Shown here one piece after another: positions 24,768 through 35,167 of a DNA stretch of 64,000 nucleotides. The stretch is taken from contig JBANDB010000006.1 of NCBI GenBank assembly GCA_037576215.1, forward strand, positions 4,030,001-4,094,000, written 5' to 3'. The position numbers and the translations under genes are program-made. The DNA is from Armillaria gallica. Taxonomy: Eukaryota > Basidiomycota > Agaricomycetes > Agaricales > Physalacriaceae. Below the pieces are notes generated by a model. That model was not told where the DNA came from. It searched no databases and saw only the letters and a list, made by a program, of their open reading frames with translations. The first letter of the stretch is position 1. Each line of letters opens with the position of its first letter.

Positions 24768-26136
24768 TGATACGCCGTCTACGCGTTCACACCTAGATTT
24801 TGCGATTTTATAATAATACTATTGCATATCTATCTTACATTAGTGATACTTAAAGGACTATAGCTGAGGCTTCGAAGCTGATAGTTAGACTAGTATGCGA
24901 CTAGTAGAGCCAGGACTTAGATGCGATACCACTAGTGGGTTAAATCTACCAGCCGGCCATACTAGTGACTTGAATGCTAACAGGGCTAAGTGAATACGGC
25001 CACTAGTGGACAAGTAATGCGACTAGCGCACCAAACAAGAAGCAGAGGACACAAATCTCGTGAAGTTCGGTCACTAGCGAGCCGCTCTGGGCATAAACGC
25101 CTAAGTCAGGTTAACTAGTCACGCGGCAATCTCGAAACAGGACTTAGAAATGAATTAGCAACGGATTAACCTTGCGGTAGATCCGCCAGGTGCGATACAG
25201 ATCCATTGCGATCGGTACTAGTATAGCCGGGCTGCGCCTTCGATCACGATCGACAGCTGTTACAGGCACGCTCGCCTGGCTAGTCATTTATCCTTGGCAC
25301 TAGTGGAGCGTCGCTGGGCCCAGGACACGGAATACAACTGCTAGCGGAGCTCCTAGGCTCACTAGTCAGCAAGCGATCGTTTCTAGACCGACTATTGCGT
25401 GATTATTCACCATTATTCGTGACTAGCCAAGAAATCCTTATCAATAATACCTCTCTAGTCAGTTATTTATATCTCGATCGTACCTTGTTTGTCAGTATAT
25501 AAGTAGTAGAATAGGCGCACGCGTGGCTCAGGCAAGCCATCCCCGCAATTGTGACCTACTAGTCAGTATCTAGTGCCCCAATTAAAGGCTTTTGTGCTTA
25601 ACCTTGACGAAGCGGCTACTAGTCGCTAAGTTACCCATAGCATTGAGTGAATAGAAGTGTCTTAGAGTAATCTTTTGTGTCCTGCAAAGGCCAAGAGTGT
25701 TTCGAAGTTAGTTCAAGCAAGTTCTCGAAGTTTAAAGTATTATTCTTAGGCCAAGAGTGCCACTAGTCTGCCTAGAAAGCGACTAGTCAAGTGTTTATTC
25801 ACTTGTAAGACATTACAGGGCCAAGAGAGCCACTAGTTCGAAGCAGTCCCAGTCAGAGCGAGCGCAGTAGCTCAAGTCAAGTCACTATTCATCCAATTGT
25901 GTCTTACAAACCCCACTAGTGCGAGTAGTACGCTTGTATAGCTCACTAGTAACGAAATAAAACGTCTTTAAACAACTTTCCTTGATTATTGAAGTCTGCA
26001 GAGTGCTTCTATCGTACTCGAAACGCCCGAATTCAATACATTGGTGATAAGTGTAGAGTTAGTGATTGGTTTAGTGTTGTTGGTGTTCATTGCCAGCCTC
26101 TAGTCCATTTGCCACTCGCCGTTACCGAGCACATCA
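24768..26136 (+). repeat. 5' LTR of element B, 1369 bp
   Basis: Begins TGATACGCC and ends GAGCACATCA (TG..CA). It contains 16 ACTAGT palindromes, a TATATAAG box at 25496-25503, and three ggccaagag words between 25690 and 25830. Its length equals that of the 3' LTR, and I found no difference in the stretches compared, so the insertion is recent. Confidence 0.92.
25496..25503 (+). promoter_or_regulatory. TATA box in element B 5' LTR
   Basis: TATATAAG about 640 bp before the LTR end. It recurs at 39188-39195 in the 3' LTR. It probably sets the start of the genomic transcript, with the R and U5 regions downstream. Inferred from the motif only. Confidence 0.5.
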
Positions 26137-26138
26137 TC

Positions 26139-26156
26139 TGGAGCCCACCGCGAGGG
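26139..26156 (+). promoter_or_regulatory. Primer binding site of element B
   Basis: TGGAGCCCACCGCGAGGG lies two bases after the 5' LTR. A PBS starting TGG pairs with the CCA end of a tRNA, as usual for Ty3/Gypsy elements. The tRNA identity cannot be assigned without the tRNA set of the organism. Confidence 0.7.
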
Positions 26157-26239
26157 GGAGTTTCAGACTTGATAATCTCGTTGAATTAAGACTTTTATTT
26201 GACACTAGTCTTGTTAAATAAACTACTATTCAACCTAGC

Positions 26240-26628
26240 AGCTTGTACGCAATCTGTCTAACCAAGCCTCAGCGAAAGCGAAGGGCAAAGCTAGAGTAAC
26301 AGAGCCCGCACAAGCATCGTCTTCGAGGCCAGCACCTAATAGTGCCGCCACAAGACCAAAAGGAAGATCAACAGCCAATTCAAAAGCTGCTGGTGTTGGA
26401 GTCCCGTCTAACTACGACTTATTAAAGAATAAACGAAGTGCAACTGCACCGCCCGATAGCCCACAAGCTAGGACAGAGCAGCAAATCAACGCGAATCTTA
26501 ACATCCAACAGACAAGACCCCTTGCACCGCACCCACGGCGAAGACCTTCCCCCTCTAGTGGATCAACAAACCCACTAGCACCTGGACAATCGAACTCCCA
26601 GTCCATTCAAACCGCTAGTAGACCGATC
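26240..26628 (+). other. In-frame open extension upstream of element B gag
   Basis: After a TAG near 26236 the gag frame is open for about 130 codons before the first ATG (26629). Its composition is like a disordered gag N-terminus, rich in Ser, Ala, Pro, Asn and Arg (for example SNYDLLKNKRSATAPPDSP). No ATG is present in this stretch. It could be translated from a non-AUG start or joined to an upstream exon by splicing (a CTAGCAG acceptor-like site lies near 26236-26242), or it may be untranslated leader. Confidence 0.4.
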
Positions 26629-28152
26629 ATGTCCGCTAGCACCCAAAAGATGCCTAGACCGACATCTAGGGACGCGCCCAAGTTTGATAGCGATGAGCCT
26701 GAGAACTTGCATCGTTTCCTTGGTCAGATGGAGGATTTATTCTCTGACTATAGCATCACCGACGACGACGAGAAGAAGAAGAAACTAGTGAGGTACACGG
26801 ATGCGCGTACTGAAGAAGAATGGCAAGCATTGGAGGAGTATGATGGTGGTACCTTCGCCGAGTTCAAGGACGCGATCTTGAAGAACTATCCAGAGGCGGC
26901 AGACACAGAGACAGGCACTTGGGAGAGGCTCACGCATATTTCGCGTAAGTTCTCGAACCTTGGGGCTGACGAGCGCGAGTCGTACCTGAAATTCAAGCAC
27001 AGGTTCTTGACTGAAGCCAAGAAACTACAGAAGCCTCCAGCGCTAGTCACGAATCGTGAACTAGTGGAAAAATTCACCGAGTCGTTGTCACCTGCGTTTA
27101 GAGAAAACATCGCGTCGCGACTGAGTATCAAGCGTGGAATCAAAAACGGGACAAGTGCGCCCGCCCCTGCTCCTGCTCCTGCTGCTGCCGCAGCTGGTGC
27201 TGCCGCCGCGGGTGCTGCTGTTGCTGCACCTGTAGTCGCGAGACCCATCAAGAGGCGTGAAGATATGCACACCCTCGATGAGGTTGTTGCTGAAGCAGAT
27301 GATATCGCTCTCAACAGCTCTACTAGTTACCTTCTGTCAGCGACTAGTGGAAGTGTATCATCGACCGGAGCCACTAGTGGTTCTGGAATCAAGGCAGAAT
27401 TTGAAGATGTGAAGCAGCAAGTAGCTGCTTTACTTGATCGCATTGACGTGAGTGAGAAACAGGCGAAGGAGCGTCAAGAACAAATATTGAAAGTCTTTCA
27501 ACAAGGCGGAAATAATAGCTCCTCGTCTAAGCAATCGCGACCTCAGAATGAACACTCGGGAGCGGGACCAAATGACAACTGCTGGTACGACTGGAAGCCT
27601 GGACATTATGTGAAGAATTGCCAGAACATCCAGAAGCATGTAGCAGAAGGTTTGTTGAAGCTCGTCGATAAGAAGTTCATGATGATAGATGGGACAGCTA
27701 TCCCGCACGAGCCAGCTCATCTCTGCCCAATGGATCGTATGCTTGCATCGTTGAATAAAAGGCAAGAACAGATGTTCTGGGAAGATGTTAGTGGGCCCGC
27801 TGGTATATTCAATATCAACGTACCTGATAACACTTCCTTGTATGCGAACAAGCCTCGAGATGCTAGAGACGAAGTAATTGACAAACTTCGCCAAGATCTG
27901 CAATATTGGCAGACTAGTACTCATGTTCCAACATCGGTTCAGCCTCAGTTGTTACAAGCACCTGTACCATCTACTAGTAGTCAGCCAATGAATCAATCCT
28001 TTGACCCTAATGTGTTCTTGAACCAAATGAGGTCACTATTCAATCAGGCCGGTAGTCAGAATGCGACTAGTGGCCAGAACTTCGAAGGTCAGTATGTTGC
28101 CACATGCACTAGCGGTGGTGAGTCTTCCCAACAGGGTTTCGAAAGGGTCTGA
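26629..28152 (+). CDS. gag: Element B Gag protein
   Basis: 507 residues from ATG 26629. An N-terminal capsid-like helical region (residues about 15-165; PKFDSDEPENLHRFLGQMED, then GTWERLTHISRKFS) is followed by an Ala/Pro/Gly-rich linker (residues 180-205), a coiled-coil-like segment (VKQQVAALLDRIDVSEKQ) and a knuckle-like motif at about 27577-27618. That motif reads CWYDWKPGHYVKNC: the second Cys of a CCHC knuckle is missing. The protein would form the particle shell and package RNA. Its stop overlaps the next start as TGATG (28150-28154). The coding sequence contains eight ACTAGT. Confidence 0.85.
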   Translation: MSASTQKMPRPTSRDAPKFDSDEPENLHRFLGQMEDLFSDYSITDDDEKKKKLVRYTDARTEEEWQALEEYDGGTFAEFKDAILKNYPEAADTETGTWERLTHISRKFSNLGADERESYLKFKHRFLTEAKKLQKPPALVTNRELVEKFTESLSPAFRENIASRLSIKRGIKNGTSAPAPAPAPAAAAAGAAAAGAAVAAPVVARPIKRREDMHTLDEVVAEADDIALNSSTSYLLSATSGSVSSTGATSGSGIKAEFEDVKQQVAALLDRIDVSEKQAKERQEQILKVFQQGGNNSSSSKQSRPQNEHSGAGPNDNCWYDWKPGHYVKNCQNIQKHVAEGLLKLVDKKFMMIDGTAIPHEPAHLCPMDRMLASLNKRQEQMFWEDVSGPAGIFNINVPDNTSLYANKPRDARDEVIDKLRQDLQYWQTSTHVPTSVQPQLLQAPVPSTSSQPMNQSFDPNVFLNQMRSLFNQAGSQNATSGQNFEGQYVATCTSGGESSQQGFERV

Positions 28153-29462
28153 TGAAAGCTACGGGGAAGAATAAGTCGATCCCTACGACTATTCCCCATA
28201 AACAGCCGGAGGACCATTTTAAAAACCGACCAAAGGGAACTGAACCGAAGAAATATGCAAAGAAAGCGATTGAACCAGTGTCTGATGAATCTGATGAATC
28301 TGAAAACGAAATACCAGTACCAAGAGAACCCACTAGTAAGAAAGTCGTTGTGGAAATTCCCACTATCCGACCCACTAGTAAGAAACCGGTTACTGTAGAA
28401 GACGCTAGTGATGATGAGGATGAGGCCCCATGGCGAGAACTACCTTTTAGGAAAGTTCCGAGTGTAAGTTTCGCGCCCCTTCCCTCAGATAGCGCAAACA
28501 AAAAGAAAACTAAAGTAAGATTCGATGAATCCAAAGCACCAGCATATAAACATACGGCGCCTATCCATAAGGAAGGTAGAGTGCAGGATGTCACGTCTAA
28601 AGTATTGAAAATGCCTATTGTCTTGAATGCAGAAGAACTTATGGATCTGTCGGAGCCATTAAGGAAAGAGATCGCTAAGTTGATGGCCAAGAAAAGGATT
28701 TCGACGCAGCCGGTGACCGAACAGATGTATAGTGCGGGGGAGACTCAACCTGAGTCCGACCCGTTACCATTTAGTGAGACTAGTGATGAAGAAGACGCGA
28801 CTAGTGAGGACTTGTCCTTGAAGTCTGACGCGATCGACATCCATGACTTGCCATCTGGGACGTTTATGGCTGCGCAATTCAATGTTGGCTTGATACCAGC
28901 TGGCTCTCTAATTATGTCCGACCCGTATCTTCAGTATCTTGACTCACTAGCGCCAGGAGAAAAGCCTAAGCAGGTAATAGTCGTGAAAGACTCGGCTAGT
29001 CTGCGAGCTGTGTATCCAGTAATCAATGGCGCAGGCGAAGAAGAAAGTGTAGTTGACGGAGGCTCGCAGATAGTATCGATGGCTAGTATGATAGCAACCA
29101 AGCTTGGAGTAGCTTGGGATCCTGACATTACCATCCATATGCAGAGCGCGAATGGTCAACTAGAGAAAACCTTAGGGCTAGCGAGGAATGTTCCGTTCCT
29201 TTTCAATGATATCACTGTGTACTTGCAAATACACATCATCGCTAGTCCCGCATATAAAGTACTACTAGGCCGGCCGTTTGATGTCCTCACTGAGAGTGTA
29301 ATCAGGAATCATGCAGACGGTGGCCAAATCATTACTATCACTGATCCTAACACTGGTCGAAGGTGCACTATTCCAACCTTCCTGAGGGGTGCGCCTCCTC
29401 GGGTTGCGAAAGCTGTTCCTAAGGCTACTGAAGAGGGTTTTCATTTGAACTCAATGAATTGA
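28152..29462 (+). CDS. Element B protease-containing protein
   Basis: 436 residues from ATG 28152, which shares its A with the gag stop. The first 230 residues are charged and probably disordered. A retropepsin-like domain follows at residues 295-410, with the catalytic-type strand ESVVDGGSQIVSM (DGG where DSG or DTG is usual) and the later LLGRPFDVL signature. It would process the polyproteins. It ends TGA at 29460-29462, again overlapping the next ATG as TGATG (29460-29464). Confidence 0.8.
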   Translation: MKATGKNKSIPTTIPHKQPEDHFKNRPKGTEPKKYAKKAIEPVSDESDESENEIPVPREPTSKKVVVEIPTIRPTSKKPVTVEDASDDEDEAPWRELPFRKVPSVSFAPLPSDSANKKKTKVRFDESKAPAYKHTAPIHKEGRVQDVTSKVLKMPIVLNAEELMDLSEPLRKEIAKLMAKKRISTQPVTEQMYSAGETQPESDPLPFSETSDEEDATSEDLSLKSDAIDIHDLPSGTFMAAQFNVGLIPAGSLIMSDPYLQYLDSLAPGEKPKQVIVVKDSASLRAVYPVINGAGEEESVVDGGSQIVSMASMIATKLGVAWDPDITIHMQSANGQLEKTLGLARNVPFLFNDITVYLQIHIIASPAYKVLLGRPFDVLTESVIRNHADGGQIITITDPNTGRRCTIPTFLRGAPPRVAKAVPKATEEGFHLNSMN

Positions 29463-32400
29463 TGAACGATCAAGGAGAGTTAGCCCTGCAAATCGTGCAG
29501 ACTAGTGATGGTAAGTTTGAGATTGAAGGCTATATGAAGCCAAAAGAAGGCGCTAGTTTCTCAGAGAAAGAGCTACGCGACAGCTTCCTCATGGCCTCGA
29601 TGGCTAGCGAAGAAAACCTTTTGCAAGATGAGCAAGCCAAGGGACTATTGAACTCTTACTTCCAAGGTAAGGTAGTTCCAGAAGGCTATAAAATGCAATA
29701 TCATGTGTGCGAGCACACTAGTGATGGCTCTCCGTTACTAGACGATACTGAAATCCCAATCTATAATGTACTAGTTGATAACTTGCGCGCAAAATCGAAG
29801 ACTAGCCAACCTACAAAGAAAAAGACGGCACTAGTCCCCGGTTTTGAGCACCTTGGTGTGCGCATGAAGAGCCCCGACTTTAAGCCAGTCGCAGTGCTCA
29901 CTAGTAAGAAATATAAGCCTGTGGCACTAAAAGTAAAGCCACTATTAGGCGATCTGCCGGACAAGTTTCGAATAGTGAGAGACATTAAGGGTGATCCCCT
30001 CAAGGACATCCCACTATTGAGCACTAGCCCGCCAGAATATGTGCCTACAGCGCGCTATACCCCTGAAAGAAAAGCTAAGATTGACGAAAACCATCCAGAA
30101 GGATTTCTATGGCCAGAAGAGCGCAAGCTAATGCACCATTTTATGACTATCCAAGAGCAAGCTTTTGCTTGGGATGACACGGAACGTGGGCATTTCCGAG
30201 AGGACTTCTTCCTGCCAATAGATATTCCTGTAGTACCACACACTCCATGGGTTTTGAAGAATATCCCCATCCCGCCTGGAATCTACGAGGAAGTCTGTCG
30301 GATTATTAAATCCAAGATCGACGCTGGTGTATACGAGCCGTCTAATTCCTCCTACAGATCGAGGTGGTTCTGTGTAATTAAGAAAGACGGTAAAAGTCTT
30401 CGACTAGTGCATAGTTTGGAGCCTCTGAATGCAGTGACTATCGCGCATTCTGGGATTCCGCCGGCCACAGACGAACTATCCGAGCATTTTGCAGGAAGAG
30501 CGTGTGGCGGGTGTTTGGACCTGTATGTTGGATATGACGAGCGAGATATCGCTATTGGATCCAGAGACTATACTACGTTCCAAACTCCTTTCGGTTCGAT
30601 GCGACTAGTGAAATTACCAATGGGTTGGACTAATTCGGTACCAATATTCCATGAAGATGTAACGCATATCCTACGAGAAGAAATACCACATGTCACTCGT
30701 CCCTATATCGATGATGTACCTGTACGAGGGCCCAAAACTCGCTATGAAACTGAGGATGGGGGCTTTGAGACTATCCCGGAAAACCCTGGGATTCGTCATT
30801 TTGTATGGGAACATATGCAGAACATGAATCGAGTGGTTCAACGGATGAAATATTGTGGAGGTACCTTCTCTGGGCCTAAGACGTTCTTGTGTGTTGAGGA
30901 AATGATGGTGGTCGGTCATCTATGCACGTATGAAGGAAGAAAAATCGAACCTGATAGAGCTGGAGTCATCAGTCGTTGGGGTCCTTGTCAGCACCTCACG
31001 GATGTACGAGCCTTTCTGGGCACTTGTGGAGTCTGTCGAAAGTTTATAAGGGACTATTCGAAGATAGCGGAACCACTGGTCAAGTTGACGCGACTCAATG
31101 TACCCTTCGAGTGGGAGGCTGAACAGCAGCTAGCCATGGACAAGCTCAAGCATGCAGTCGTGACTAGTCCGGCTATTCGACCGATTGACCTCACTAGTGA
31201 TGCAGAAGTGGGTCTATGCATTGATACTTCGTACAAAGCTGTTGGATTCTACATCTATCAAGTCGACGAGAAGGATCCTACCAAGCGCTATTATGTGCGC
31301 TTTGGTTCGATCACTATGAACGAAAGAGAAGCGCGGTTTTCACAGCCCAAACATGAGTTGTATGGTCTATTGCGAGCTTTAAAGGCTTGTCAGTATTGGC
31401 TTATTGGAATTCGCAACTTAGTGGTTGAGACCGATGCGCAGTACATCAAGGGTATGCTAAGCAACCCAGGAATGGGACCAAATGCCACTATCAATCGTTG
31501 GATAGAGGATATCTTGATGTTTCATTTCACCCTTCGACATGTGAAAGGTAGTACTTTCCCTGCTGACGGACTATCGAGGCAAGATGCGCAACCTGGCGAC
31601 GAGATCCATCCTGACTTGGAGGATTACGAGCTAGAGGACCATGGCCCTTTGCAGTTTGAAGTAGCGGAAGGGACTAGTGAGCTGCCGAAGGAACTAGAGG
31701 AATTTAAGAATGAAATTGATAGTCGAGGTGGTTACATGCATGCACTAGCCACTAGTATCGACGATTTTTCTGTAGAATTAGACGAAGCCCGCTCTCGTGA
31801 ACTAGAACTAAGAAATCTTTACTTAGCACAGGAGAAAACCAATGAAACCATATGCCAGTTCTTGAAAGCGACTCCACTCATTCCTGATCTCGAGTATAAG
31901 TTCGATCCTAACAAAAGAGAGGACTATCCAGAGAAACAACGGACTAGTAGTGGACTAGCGCAAGACGGACGGCTGCCACATATCAGGACTTGGTTGAGGA
32001 ACCCTAGACACCGCCCAGAAGGACTTAACGACAAGCAATACTTGACTTTCAAGCAGTACTGTCGTAACTTCTTCTTGGACAAAGAAGGCAGACTATATAG
32101 ACGCAGTACTGAAGGAGACCACCGGCTAGTAGTGGATAAAGAGCATCGAATGTATATGATGAGATCGGCACATGACTCGTTAGGACATAGAGGCTTTTAC
32201 GCGACTAAGTCACTGTTGGAGCAACGGTTTTGGTGGCCAGAGTTGGAACAAGATGTCAGTTGGTATGTCAAGTCTTGTCATTTATGTCAAGTCAGACAGA
32301 AGACTATGGTCCGTATTCCACCCTCTGTCACCGAAACGCCTTCGCTATTCCAGAAAGTACACTGCGATACTATGGTTATGACCCCGGTTTCTAATAAGTG

Positions 32401-33520
32401 CAGGTATATAGTTCACGCACGCGATTCGTTATCGTCTTGGCCAGAAGCAAGGGCCTTACAGCAAGAAAATGCTAAAGCAATTGCGGTTTGGTTCTTTGAG
32501 GATGTGATATGCAGGTGGGGCTGTCCCAACGAAATAGTAACTGATAACGGCGGACCTTGGGTCGCAGTTATACAGTGGCTAAGTGACAAGTATGGCATCA
32601 CCGGCATAAAGATCACTCCTTACAACTCGCAAGCGAATGGAAAAATTGAAAGAGGCCATTGGGACATTCGTCAATCGCTATTTAAGGTGACTAGTGGCAA
32701 CCCAAAGAAGTGGTTTTACTTCCTACCGCATGTGTTGTGGGCGGACCGTATCACTATCAAACGCGGTACCGGTTGCTCGCCATATTTCATGGCACTAGGC
32801 GCACATCCAATAGTACCCCTTGATGTAGTTGAAGCTACTTGGCTAGTCAAGCCCCCAAGTGGAATCTTGAGCACCGAGGACCTTATTGGTATGAGGGCGA
32901 CAGCACTAGCCAAGCACGCTAAACATGTAATGGCCATGCGACAGAAAATTAATAAGAATAAGCTCGATACTGTACTACGCTACCAACGCGAGCACAAGGC
33001 CACTATTGTCGATTACGACTTCAAACCAGGTCGACTAGTGCTTATGCGGAACACGCGGGTCGAGGAAAGTCTCGATAGCAAGATGGAGCCGAGGTACTTG
33101 GGGCCACTAGTCGTTATCAGAAGGACTAGAGGTGGTGCTTATGTTTTAGCAGAGTTGGATGGATCCCTGGTGGGCGGCACAGTCGCTCAGTTTAGAGTAA
33201 TTCCATACCATGCGAGGCATAGTATCGAGTTACCCAAGAAAATTCATGATTTGATCGATGTAAGTCCCCAAACTCTTAAGGAGTTGGTGACTAGTGACGA
33301 GTCTGTCCCAACAGAATGTCACTATCGACCCTTAGGCAAGAAACTATATGGTATAGACCAAGTTAGGCTGCAACAGAGCGACACTAGTGAATCTGACAGC
33401 GAAGATTCAGGTTCGGAGGCCGAAGGATACCTTCAGCCCGACGAATATGATAGCAATAGTGATGAAGACAACAAGGTCCCCATCACTAGTCGACTTAGAA
33501 GCTCGAAAACTGCAGGCTAG
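29462..33520 (+). CDS. pol: Element B Pol: reverse transcriptase, RNase H, integrase
   Basis: 1352 residues, fully open. Reverse transcriptase spans residues about 270-480, with LPMGWTNSVPIF and catalytic YIDD at about 30703-30714. RNase H follows (CIDTSYKAVG, KHELYG, ETDAQY). Integrase has the H-H-C-C zinc site (HDSLGHRGFY, then CHLCQ) near 32170-32300 and a D, D, E triad in HCDTM (about 32360), VTDNG (about 32540) and KIERGH (about 32645). The C-terminus is acidic, and I see no chromodomain. It starts at the ATG of TGATG 29460-29464, so a separate translation event is needed, probably termination-reinitiation. Eighteen ACTAGT occur in this gene, encoding Thr-Ser or Leu-Val. Confidence 0.9.
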   Translation: MNDQGELALQIVQTSDGKFEIEGYMKPKEGASFSEKELRDSFLMASMASEENLLQDEQAKGLLNSYFQGKVVPEGYKMQYHVCEHTSDGSPLLDDTEIPIYNVLVDNLRAKSKTSQPTKKKTALVPGFEHLGVRMKSPDFKPVAVLTSKKYKPVALKVKPLLGDLPDKFRIVRDIKGDPLKDIPLLSTSPPEYVPTARYTPERKAKIDENHPEGFLWPEERKLMHHFMTIQEQAFAWDDTERGHFREDFFLPIDIPVVPHTPWVLKNIPIPPGIYEEVCRIIKSKIDAGVYEPSNSSYRSRWFCVIKKDGKSLRLVHSLEPLNAVTIAHSGIPPATDELSEHFAGRACGGCLDLYVGYDERDIAIGSRDYTTFQTPFGSMRLVKLPMGWTNSVPIFHEDVTHILREEIPHVTRPYIDDVPVRGPKTRYETEDGGFETIPENPGIRHFVWEHMQNMNRVVQRMKYCGGTFSGPKTFLCVEEMMVVGHLCTYEGRKIEPDRAGVISRWGPCQHLTDVRAFLGTCGVCRKFIRDYSKIAEPLVKLTRLNVPFEWEAEQQLAMDKLKHAVVTSPAIRPIDLTSDAEVGLCIDTSYKAVGFYIYQVDEKDPTKRYYVRFGSITMNEREARFSQPKHELYGLLRALKACQYWLIGIRNLVVETDAQYIKGMLSNPGMGPNATINRWIEDILMFHFTLRHVKGSTFPADGLSRQDAQPGDEIHPDLEDYELEDHGPLQFEVAEGTSELPKELEEFKNEIDSRGGYMHALATSIDDFSVELDEARSRELELRNLYLAQEKTNETICQFLKATPLIPDLEYKFDPNKREDYPEKQRTSSGLAQDGRLPHIRTWLRNPRHRPEGLNDKQYLTFKQYCRNFFLDKEGRLYRRSTEGDHRLVVDKEHRMYMMRSAHDSLGHRGFYATKSLLEQRFWWPELEQDVSWYVKSCHLCQVRQKTMVRIPPSVTETPSLFQKVHCDTMVMTPVSNKCRYIVHARDSLSSWPEARALQQENAKAIAVWFFEDVICRWGCPNEIVTDNGGPWVAVIQWLSDKYGITGIKITPYNSQANGKIERGHWDIRQSLFKVTSGNPKKWFYFLPHVLWADRITIKRGTGCSPYFMALGAHPIVPLDVVEATWLVKPPSGILSTEDLIGMRATALAKHAKHVMAMRQKINKNKLDTVLRYQREHKATIVDYDFKPGRLVLMRNTRVEESLDSKMEPRYLGPLVVIRRTRGGAYVLAELDGSLVGGTVAQFRVIPYHARHSIELPKKIHDLIDVSPQTLKELVTSDESVPTECHYRPLGKKLYGIDQVRLQQSDTSESDSEDSGSEAEGYLQPDEYDSNSDEDNKVPITSRLRSSKTAG

Positions 33521-33665
33521 AACGGTCAAACACACTTTATATTGCTAGGTAACGACGGTGTATGCTAGATACTGTATCTAAGCAGTTGGAAATTATGAGA
33601 AACGACAGACTGGTGATTGAAAACTTTTATATATGGCGACTAGTGACCGTTCCGAACAGCTAGCG

Positions 33666-35167
33666 CTAGCCAAGCTTGGAACTAGAGGCAACGGGAGCAG
33701 GAGAATCGTCTTCCATAGGTACCGGGAGACGACTTTCGAGCTGCTTGACGACTTGGCCATGATGAGCGACCACAAACTCGCGGTACTTGAGTAAGTACTC
33801 GATCTTGTGGGTCGTAGCAATCACGTCATTGTGAAGATCAGCCTCTCTAGAGCGTAAAACGCTCTCGGAAGGATTGACATGATCTCCAGCACTGACTAGC
33901 ACGGCCGCAGCGTCGACAGTGCTCTGACTAGCCTCGTTGTTGATAGCTAAGTCAGCCGCTAGTAAAAGAAAGAGGGTCAATAGCGCATTGCAAAGCTCAC
34001 TAGTAAGCACATACCAGCAATAGTGAAAGGGGAATCCTTGAAAGCATGGTCAGCCGAGGCACGAGGACGCTTCCTGGCTTGGATAGCAGCCTCGTTGGCC
34101 TTCCCTTTGGCGATAATCGCTTCGGCGGCCTGGTAATTGTGTAAAGATGAGTCAAAGTCGGCTACTAGTGATATGAAATCACCTGAATAGCCTCGGCACG
34201 ACGCTCTGCCTTCTCCTTTTCCCTCTGAAAGAAAACCTTAGACTAGTAAAGAAGAAAACCCGACTAGTAGACTAACCTGAGCAGCCTGAGCAACCTTCTT
34301 GTTCTTGAGGAACTTGGGGAGCGTAATCTTGTGTCCTTCAACGATGTTACCGGAAGTAGGGTCACGATTGACAATGACGTCGACATCTTCATCGATATTC
34401 ATCTGTTCAAACTGTGAAATGACGGTATCAGCCTGGCGACGAACAGTAGCTAAGGTAAACAATACCGAGTCAGTTTCCTGCGGCGCATTGGAAGCATCAG
34501 GGTTACCCATGACCGTATCCTCCTCGGTTGCTGCGACAATGCTAGCCTCTTCGTCGGACGAGTCCTCGACGATAGCCCGTGACTTAGCAAGACGACGGCT
34601 TCGTTTGGCAGGCTAATGGTCGAAACAGTCGGTCAGAAAGCGAAAGAACAATAACTAGTGAGGTACTCACTGCCTTAGAAGCTTTAGCCTTGCCACTAGT
34701 GGCCACGGTTTTGGCGGGAGTAGCAGGAACAGGATCAGGAGCAGAAGGAGTGGTAACAGTGGCAATAGCACTCGCTAGAGCTGCCGATCGCTTTTTGCAC
34801 TCGCTATGAATAGTCCCAGTAAAGGAACGAACGGTGTGGTAGTCCTTGAACGTCGGGATGGTCGGATGCTCATCAAGGATGCGCTCGAAAACCTGCTTCA
34901 TGCGAAAACACACGTCTTCAGCCTTCGAGTCACCTATGATAGCGGCGGCGTGATGGATAATAAGCTGTGCCTAGGACACTAGTCAGCGAAAACTTAGTAT
35001 AGAAATGACTAGTGTCCACATACCCCAATAGCACAAACGCTCTTGCCCTGGTCAATGATAGTCTCCAAGGGTATGCCTTTTTTCCTGACCTCCCACAACG
35101 TGTCAGCGGCTTGGATGGCATCGTTGCCTTGAGCAATGAGGAGTGCGACGCCGGCAGGATTGGACAT
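33666..35167 (-). CDS. Gene X: antisense, spliced, nuclear-type protein carried by element B
   Basis: Minus strand, exons (genomic order) 33666-33958, 34015-34129, 34183-34224, 34277-34612, 34671-34970, 35024-35167. Five introns of 52-58 nt, all GT..AG; exon sum 1230 nt gives 409 residues and a stop, which supports the model. The start is ATG 35167-35165 (MSNPAGVALLIAQG). Visible: a basic, NLS-like PAKRSRRLAKSR at about 149-160; an acidic Ser/Glu stretch after it; a helical charged segment REKEKAERRAEAIQ with KRPRA later; and another helical region near the end. No known enzyme motif is visible. Each intron holds at least one ACTAGT (seven in 272 nt), while the exons hold one. The 676-bp upstream region holds ten. 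I infer a nuclear regulatory role; the function is not recognised. Confidence 0.75.

Noticed and set aside
25989..26189. Short frame at the end of the element B LTR as a gene
   Set aside because: It has no ATG (it starts at TTG), crosses the LTR border and primer site, and has no domain.
33593..33820. Other minus-strand frame overlapping the end of gene X
   Set aside because: It is the same exon read in another frame; the spliced gene X model explains the region with full phase consistency.
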